Positions 1 through 4,212 of a stretch of DNA of 6,339 bases are shown in pieces. Source of the DNA: Bacteroidia bacterium (GTDB lineage: Bacteria > Bacteroidota > Bacteroidia > Bacteroidales > VadinHA17); NCBI GenBank assembly GCA_026391515.1, contig JAPLEC010000398.1:1-6339 (forward strand), written 5' to 3'. Below the pieces are notes generated by a model that searched no databases, was not told the origin of the DNA, and was given only the letters and a program-made list of their open reading frames with translations. Position numbers and translations under genes: made by a program. The first letter of the stretch is position 1, and each line of letters starts with the position of its first letter.

Positions 1-213
1 ATTGATCGCCGCTTCAACCTGCTGAGGATCAGAAACATCGAATTTAAAAAGTTCTCCTGATCCACCGGCTTGTTTTATCATTTCGAGCGTTTGCTTAGCT
101 TCAGCTTCGTTTGACTTGTAATTAACAAGAATATGATATCCCAATGAAACCAGTTTAACGGATATTGCCCTTCCTATTCCTCTCGAACCACCTGTAACTA
201 ATGCATATCTCAT
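1..213 (-). CDS. FabG-like short-chain dehydrogenase/reductase, N-terminal part (runs off the window)
   Basis: This is the first 71 codons of a classical short-chain dehydrogenase/reductase; the C-terminal part, including the Ser-Tyr-Lys catalytic residues, lies beyond base 1. The protein opens with MRYALVTGGSRGIGRAI, a beta-strand followed by the TGGxRGIG dinucleotide-binding loop (residues 7-14). The segment FDVSD at 58-62 matches the conserved Asp that contacts the adenine in NAD(P)-dependent SDRs. The Arg after the glycine loop is typical of NADPH-preferring, FabG-type members. The ATG at 213-211 sits directly before the Rossmann fold, so the start is secure; no Shine-Dalgarno sequence is visible. 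The gene begins 22 bases after the lyase stop on the same strand and is probably co-transcribed with it. From that context I infer a 3-oxoacyl-ACP reductase of polyene chain elongation. A housekeeping FabG or an unrelated SDR cannot be excluded from the N-terminus alone. Confidence 0.88.
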   Translation of the reverse strand, partial: MRYALVTGGSRGIGRAISVKLVSLGYHILVNYKSNEAEAKQTLEMIKQAGGSGELFKFDVSDPQQVEAAIN

Positions 214-235
214 TATAAATCAGATCATTAACTAA

Positions 236-1780
236 TTAATCTAATACATCAATAAATTGGCTGCAAAGGTAATCTTTAATTTCTTTTATTTCTAAGTATT
301 TAATAGTATCCTCTTTAAATTTTGGTACTAAATTCCTGATTTGTGTATAAGTTCTTCTTGTCAAAGAAGCCAGCTTGTCTGTAATTTTCAGATAATCAAT
401 TGCCTGAACCAGGCTGAGCATTTCTATCGCCAGAACCTGATAAGTATTATCAATTACCCGTTTTGTCAGCAATGCTGAATTTGTCCCCATGCTTACAATA
501 TCCTGATTGTCATTATTATTAGGAATGCTGTGAAGGTAATTGGGATATGAAAGTGATTGATTTTCAGCAACAGTGGAAGTAGCCGTAAACTGTGCTCCCT
601 GCATTCCGAAGTTTACTCCAAGCTTGCCCAGGTTGACAAAGGGCGGTAATAAACCGTTAAGCTTATCATTCATAAGATAATTTATCTGTCTGTCGAGGAG
701 TAAGGAGAGTTTTGTAATACTGATCTTCACCTTATCCATTTCAAAAGAGATGTAATCTCCATGGAAATTTCCTCCGTGATAAATATTCTTGAATTCATCA
801 TTTATTACCGGATTGTCGCACGATGAATTTGCCTCGTCTAACAGTATTTTCTCTGATTGCTTCAGGGTATCAAGAACAGGGCCAAGGATTTGAGGAACAC
901 AACGAATGGAATAATATTCCTGGACCCTATCGTCCATTATATATTTATTGTTATGATTATGGTTGTAAAAATGTTCCTCTCTTTTGCGGATGAGCTTGCT
1001 GCCTGAGAGGATTTTACGGATTGTCGAGGCAACACTGTTTTGTCCCTGATGCCGCTTAACCTGATTAAGCTCCTTTGAAAAACTATCGTTAAATGAACGA
1101 ACTATTTCATTTATCATTGCTGAAGCCAGGAGCGCCCATGAAAGCAGGTTCCTGGCATGTATAAGATTTACAATCCCCGTACCGGTCATGAAACACGTTC
1201 CGTTAATCAGCGATAATCCTTCACGAATATGAACCGAGACCGGTTTAAGATTATTTTCAGATAAGGCTGCACTTGCCGGAACAATCTTATTTTTATAATG
1301 TACGTCCCCCTCGCCTATTAATGCAAGTGCAATATGGGCAAGCTGTACAAGGTCGCCGCTGGCTCCAACGCCTCCATGCTCAGGCACAACAGGTGTTATT
1401 CTCTTGTTTATCAGCTCCTTAATTAATTCTGTCACCTCAGGATGAATACCTGAATGTCCCTGTAGAAAATTATTCAACAATACGATCATTGCGGAACGGA
1501 CATAAAGCTCATCAACGGGTTGTCCGCATCCTGATGCATGACTCCTTATAGCATTGTACTGGAGTTTGACACGGTCTGCCTCATCGATCCTGTACTGAGC
1601 CATTGGCCCCAGTCCGGTGTTTATGCCATAGATTATTTTGTCGTGATAAAAAGATTGAAGAAAATCGAAATTCTTTGTTATTTTTTTCTTCCCGGATTCA
1701 CTGATTTCTATTTTTTCACCGCCATATAAAACCTGCTGAAAATCTTCAGTGGTTATAATGCGTTCACCAAGCTTAAGCAT
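236..1780 (-). CDS. Aromatic amino acid ammonia-lyase (HAL/PAL/TAL family), probable tyrosine ammonia-lyase
   Basis: This is a complete 514-residue member of the MIO-dependent ammonia-lyase family, of usual bacterial length (about 500). Enzymes of this family eliminate ammonia from an aromatic amino acid, here probably L-tyrosine to 4-coumarate. The prosthetic-group triad Ala-Ser-Gly is at 140-142 within GGVGASGDLVQLAH. Other family residues are catalytic Tyr51 (IIYGINTGLG), Asn193 (LINGT), Tyr290 and Arg293 (QEYYSIRCVPQ), and the C-terminal NNNDNQD at 421-427. The substrate-selectivity pair is Ser80-His81, as in histidine lyases. From memory, the experimentally active F. johnsoniae tyrosine lyase also has RSH here and shares long near-identical blocks (for example YHGGNFHGDYIS), so tyrosine is favoured. 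An oddity is a His/Asn-rich stretch, YNHNHNN, at 272-278. No hut genes adjoin it; a FabG-like reductase follows after 22 bases. The ATG at 1780-1778 gives the normal family N-terminus. The likely role is supplying the starter unit of a flexirubin-type pigment. Confidence 0.93.
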   Translation of the reverse strand: MLKLGERIITTEDFQQVLYGGEKIEISESGKKKITKNFDFLQSFYHDKIIYGINTGLGPMAQYRIDEADRVKLQYNAIRSHASGCGQPVDELYVRSAMIVLLNNFLQGHSGIHPEVTELIKELINKRITPVVPEHGGVGASGDLVQLAHIALALIGEGDVHYKNKIVPASAALSENNLKPVSVHIREGLSLINGTCFMTGTGIVNLIHARNLLSWALLASAMINEIVRSFNDSFSKELNQVKRHQGQNSVASTIRKILSGSKLIRKREEHFYNHNHNNKYIMDDRVQEYYSIRCVPQILGPVLDTLKQSEKILLDEANSSCDNPVINDEFKNIYHGGNFHGDYISFEMDKVKISITKLSLLLDRQINYLMNDKLNGLLPPFVNLGKLGVNFGMQGAQFTATSTVAENQSLSYPNYLHSIPNNNDNQDIVSMGTNSALLTKRVIDNTYQVLAIEMLSLVQAIDYLKITDKLASLTRRTYTQIRNLVPKFKEDTIKYLEIKEIKDYLCSQFIDVLD

Positions 1781-2038
1781 TCTAAAAAACTTATTATGAG
1801 AGATTAATATAGTTAAAAAGGTCAGTTTAAATTAGCGTGCAAAATAAAAAAAACAAATTACTCAGCAAAATGTTTTCGAAATAACCTGTGTTTTTTTTGT
1901 TCTAATTTTTCATTAACTTGCCGTTTATCAAAAAAATATTGATATGATTATTTCATCAATACGCCATTAATCCCTGTTTATGTAAAGAAAGATTATTATT
2001 ATTCAACTGATTATATTCAAAATATTAAACCTTCACCT
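1781..2038. other. Divergent AT-rich intergenic region
   Basis: These 258 bases lie between the divergent starts of the lyase (minus) and the beta-barrel gene (plus), so the promoters of both must lie here or overlap the gene starts. The region is strongly AT-rich with several A or T runs. One near-consensus minus-strand promoter is listed separately. On the plus side TTTG at 1896-1899 and TAACTTG at 1914-1920 are only 14 bases apart, too close to call. No ORF, RNA gene or clear operator palindrome is visible. Confidence 0.6.
1840..1869 (-). promoter_or_regulatory. Possible Bacteroidetes-type promoter for the lyase-reductase operon
   Basis: On the minus strand, TTTG (complement of 1866-1869) is followed after 19 bases by TATTTTG (complement of 1840-1846). 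This resembles the Bacteroidetes -33 TTTG / -7 TAnnTTTG promoter, with the -7 box one base short of consensus. It lies about 60 bases before the lyase ATG, a reasonable leader length. The region is rich in A/T runs, so a chance match is quite possible. Confidence 0.3.
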
Positions 2039-2704
2039 ATGAAAACAAGTTCAATAAAATCCAAATTCTCCTTCATTTCAGGAAGACTTATTTTATGGTC
2101 TGTAATGTTATTTTGCTTCGTTGAACAGCCAGTTAAAGCCCAGGATATGAAAAAGTTTGCATTCGGTCCCGGGATAGGTATTGGCATTGGGTTTTTTAAT
2201 CCGGACGGAGTAAATGAATATATCAATTATACTCTGAGTGAGTACATAACTACCAATGCCAACCTCTACATGTACGAAGAGGTAAAAGCATTCCTGAATT
2301 TTAAAACGAGGTGGTTCGATGTAGTACCTATGGTTGAATATGCCATTGGACCTAAAGTTGTTGTCGGAGCTGATGAAACCTTTTTCTTTAACCGCCTTTC
2401 ACCGGGTGTTACCGCAGATTTTTTTATCCCCATGGGAATGTCTGGCAAATATGCCTTCTTTTTAGGCGGAGGTGCCCAATATCACATGATGACTTTTGAG
2501 GGATACAAAGCAGAGACTCTTGGTTACAGATTTCAGCTGGGCTTTGACCTGCAGTTCGGTTCGTTTAACCTGCAACCTACTCTCTATTATAACCTGGCAA
2601 ATGCTAAGGATGTAATTTCTGAGAATACAGAAAATCGAGATTTAAATTATACAGGAGGAGGTTTTAGCATTAACATGTCATTCCATAAACCTGTTGGTCA
2701 TTAA
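2039..2704 (+). CDS. Secreted protein, probable outer-membrane beta-barrel, function unknown
   Basis: This is a 221-residue protein I do not recognise as a named family. Residues 1-34 form a signal peptide: a basic N-region (KTSSIKSK), a hydrophobic core (LILWSVMLFCFV) and a signal peptidase I site at VKA-QD, with cleavage after Ala34. There is no lipobox Cys at the cleavage site, so it is not a lipoprotein. The mature part is rich in Gly and aromatic residues in alternating strand-like stretches: GPGIGIGIGFF at 43-53, MVEYAIGPKVVVG at 98-110, FFLGGGAQYHMM at 140-151, YRFQLGFDLQFGSFNLQPTLYY at 163-184 and YTGGGFSINMSF at 204-215. This pattern fits a small barrel of about 8 strands. The last residues (HKPVGH) are not the classic terminal aromatic of BAM substrates. 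The ATG at 2039 precedes the signal peptide directly; no Shine-Dalgarno is visible. A repeat-filled gap separates it from the downstream glycosyltransferase, so it is probably its own transcription unit. A role in pigment export or anchoring is only a guess from position. Confidence 0.82.
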   Translation: MKTSSIKSKFSFISGRLILWSVMLFCFVEQPVKAQDMKKFAFGPGIGIGIGFFNPDGVNEYINYTLSEYITTNANLYMYEEVKAFLNFKTRWFDVVPMVEYAIGPKVVVGADETFFFNRLSPGVTADFFIPMGMSGKYAFFLGGGAQYHMMTFEGYKAETLGYRFQLGFDLQFGSFNLQPTLYYNLANAKDVISENTENRDLNYTGGGFSINMSFHKPVGH

Positions 2705-2784
2705 AAGCAATTACGAGGAGATACTTATTCAGTATTTCGATCGATTTTTATAAAAATGAATTTCGTAAATCAATAATAATATAG

Positions 2785-2822
2785 AGATTCCTCGTCCGCC
2801 AGTTGGCGGACTCGGAATGACA
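2785..2822 (+). repeat. Left copy of the REP-like unit (38 bases)
   Basis: The unit consists of AGATTCCTC, then the palindrome TCCGCCAGTTGGCGGA (2795-2810, 7-bp stem with a 2-base loop), then CTCGGAATGACA. Relative to the right copy read in reverse complement, it lacks 4 bases on each side of the palindrome. The core palindromes differ at one of 16 positions. Confidence 0.75.
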
Positions 2823-2840
2823 AGGTATTTTAGGTGACAA

Positions 2841-2888
2841 GGGTGGAACAGAGGAGATTTGCCTGTGCAAATCTCCTCTGTTCCACCC
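2841..2888. repeat. Perfect 22-bp hairpin with CTGT loop
   Basis: The arm at 2841-2862 (starting GGGTGGAACAGAGG) is the exact reverse complement of 2867-2888, with a 4-base loop CTGT at 2863-2866. It is followed by the rest of a 7-C run (2886-2892) and a 7-A run (2895-2901). Neither strand has a T-run after the stem, so it is not a standard intrinsic terminator. A stem this long between the barrel gene and the glycosyltransferase could still block read-through or protect a 3' end. Confidence 0.85.
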
Positions 2889-2906
2889 CCCCTGAAAAAA
2901 ATGAGC

Positions 2907-2952
2907 TGTCATTCCGAATGAATCCGCCGACTGGCGGAGAAATGAGGAATCT
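2907..2952 (-). repeat. Right, inverted copy of the REP-like unit (46 bases)
   Basis: Read on the plus strand, the unit runs TGTCATTCCGA, ATGAA, the palindrome TCCGCCGACTGGCGGA (2923-2938, 6-bp stem with a 4-base loop), then GAAAT and GAGGAATCT. It pairs with the left copy over its terminal 9 bases, its inner 11 bases and 15 of the 16 palindrome bases. Confidence 0.75.
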
Positions 2953-3057
2953 TAAACTTTAATTACAGGTTGTTTAATAAATAAACTGGTTTGGTGATTA
3001 TCCACTATTATTCATGATTGCAACACTCATATTAACAAACAGAAGTATTAAGCGGGG

Positions 3058-4209
3058 ATGAAATACTGTGTAATAATTCCAACATACAACAACGATAAAA
3101 CACTTGAAGCGATTATATCTGAAGTCATTAAAATCACGAAAGATATAATTATCGTTAATGATGGTTCTACTGACAACACATCCCTGATACTGCAAAAATT
3201 CAGCGCTCTGAAAATCATTTCCTATAAACCCAACAAGGGCAAGGGATTTGCCATTAAAAAGGGATTTGAAGCAGCTGTTGCTGACGGATTTAACTATGCC
3301 ATAACGATTGATTCAGATGGTCAGCATTTTCCGTCCGATATTTCGAATTTCATCAATAAGATTAATGAAGAACCTGATAGTCTGATAGTTGGCTCTCGTA
3401 CCCTGGATCCTGCCAGGATTTCAAAGGGAAGCAGTTTTGCCAACCGGTTCTCCAATTTCTGGTTCAGGTTTCTTACCGGAATAAAGTTGCAGGATACGCA
3501 GACAGGCTTCAGGTTGTATCCTCTTGATCAGATAAATGGAATGAGATTCTTTACAAATAAGTACGAGTTTGAGCTGGAAATTCTTGTAAGGTCAGCCTGG
3601 AAGGGAATAAAAATTGTCAGCGTTCCGATAAGAGTTTATTATCCTCCGAAAGCAGAACGGGTAAGCCACTTCAGACCTTTTAAAGACTTTGCAAGGATAA
3701 GCCTGTTAAATATTGTATTTGTTCTGATTGCAATTTTATATATAAAACCTTTCTCCTTCATTAAATATATAAATAAGGAGAACATCAGGGAATTCTTTAA
3801 TAAGCATATCCTCCTTACCCGGGATTCGAATCTTAAAATCGCGCTTGCAGTTGCTCTGGGCATTTTTACAGGCATATTGCCAATCTGGGGTTTCCAGCTT
3901 CTTCTTGCCATTGCACTTGCTCATGTGTTTAAGCTAAGCAAATTTGTGACTTCCGTTGCAGCTAACATAAGCATTCCTCCAAATATCCCTATATTATTGT
4001 ATCTTAGCTATTTAACAGGAGGCATTGTGATGGGGACAGGAAGTAAGATCAGGTTCAGCCGGGATCTGTCACTCAAGTCATTTGAAAATGACTTTCTTCA
4101 ATATGTTATAGGAAGTATTGTTCTTGCAATTGTATTGTCAATCGTAACCGGAGTTATCTCATTTATCATTCTGAAACTGGTCAGAAAGAAACGCGCAGTA
4201 ACCAAATAG
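3058..4209 (+). CDS. Family 2 glycosyltransferase fused to a DUF2062 membrane domain
   Basis: This is a two-domain, 383-residue inner-membrane protein. Residues 1-205 form a GT-A glycosyltransferase of the dolichyl-phosphate-mannose-synthase-like type. The N-terminal strand is YCVIIPTYNND, the nucleotide-binding segment is IIIVNDGSTDNT (30-41), and the metal-binding DxD-type motif is DSDGQH (85-90). DTQTGFRLYP (146-155) and YEFELEILVRA-like residues near 169-180 are the acceptor/catalytic region of this subfamily. A hydrophobic segment lies at about 215-232. Residues 250-375 match DUF2062: GIFTGILPIWGFQ (268-280), SIPPNIPILLYLSY (305-318) and a last transmembrane helix near 346-373, followed by a basic tail. 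The donor and acceptor cannot be read from sequence; a polyprenyl-phosphate or lipid acceptor is typical of relatives. The ATG at 3058 directly precedes the first strand; the bases before it are GCGGGG, not a clear Shine-Dalgarno. The exporter starts 3 bases after the stop, so the two are almost surely one operon. GT2 and MMPL genes co-occur in flexirubin/aryl polyene clusters, which suggests product glycosylation or anchoring. Confidence 0.9.
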   Translation: MKYCVIIPTYNNDKTLEAIISEVIKITKDIIIVNDGSTDNTSLILQKFSALKIISYKPNKGKGFAIKKGFEAAVADGFNYAITIDSDGQHFPSDISNFINKINEEPDSLIVGSRTLDPARISKGSSFANRFSNFWFRFLTGIKLQDTQTGFRLYPLDQINGMRFFTNKYEFELEILVRSAWKGIKIVSVPIRVYYPPKAERVSHFRPFKDFARISLLNIVFVLIAILYIKPFSFIKYINKENIREFFNKHILLTRDSNLKIALAVALGIFTGILPIWGFQLLLAIALAHVFKLSKFVTSVAANISIPPNIPILLYLSYLTGGIVMGTGSKIRFSRDLSLKSFENDFLQYVIGSIVLAIVLSIVTGVISFIILKLVRKKRAVTK

Positions 4210-4212
4210 TAC

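Larger units (their letters stand above)
2785..2952. repeat. Composite nested inverted repeat, MITE/REP-like (168 bases)
   Basis: The two ends are exact inverted complements: AGATTCCTC at 2785-2793 and GAGGAATCT at 2944-2952. Inside them lie an imperfect 16-base pair of GC-rich palindromes, an exact 11-base inverted pair (TCGGAATGACA at 2812-2822 and TGTCATTCCGA at 2907-2917), and a perfect 22-bp central hairpin. The whole element can fold into one long cruciform or RNA stem, and no ORF is associated with it. From memory, TGTCATTCCGA...GAGGAATCT ends occur in dispersed intergenic repeats of Bacteroidetes and relatives. I infer a non-autonomous or REP-like element. I see no clear target-site duplication. 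Confidence 0.75.
2705..3057. other. 353-base intergenic region holding a nested inverted-repeat element
   Basis: No gene is visible here. The first 80 bases are AT-rich, with only weak short palindromes such as TCGATCGA near 2739-2746. The centre (2785-2952) is the composite repeat described in separate entries. The last 105 bases, before the glycosyltransferase start, are AT-rich and should contain its promoter. A TTTG at 2990-2993 could be a -33 element, but I see no convincing -7 box at the right distance. Confidence 0.7.

Noticed and set aside
1538..1729. 63-codon plus-strand reading frame inside the lyase gene
   Set aside because: It is antisense to a well-conserved lyase coding sequence, shows no recognisable domain, and its low-complexity Phe/Tyr-rich end mirrors the AT-rich complement of the lyase N-terminus.
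236..1780. HutH of a histidine utilisation operon
   Set aside because: No hutU, hutI or hutG-like gene adjoins it, the downstream partner is a FabG-like reductase, and the sequence closely follows the flavobacterial tyrosine lyase branch despite the Ser-His pair.
1896..1920. Plus-strand promoter TTTG...TAACTTG for the beta-barrel gene
   Set aside because: The spacing is 14 bases, shorter than the roughly 17-23 expected for Bacteroidetes promoters, and the TTTG lies in a T-run.
2841..2901. Intrinsic transcription terminator for the beta-barrel gene or convergent read-through
   Set aside because: The stem is strong, but neither strand has a T-run directly after it (C7 then A7 on plus; no T-run on minus). 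It is recorded as a hairpin repeat only.
2785..2952. CRISPR array or phage attachment site
   Set aside because: There are only two repeat units, in inverted orientation, with no regular spacers, no cas genes, no integrase and no tRNA gene nearby.
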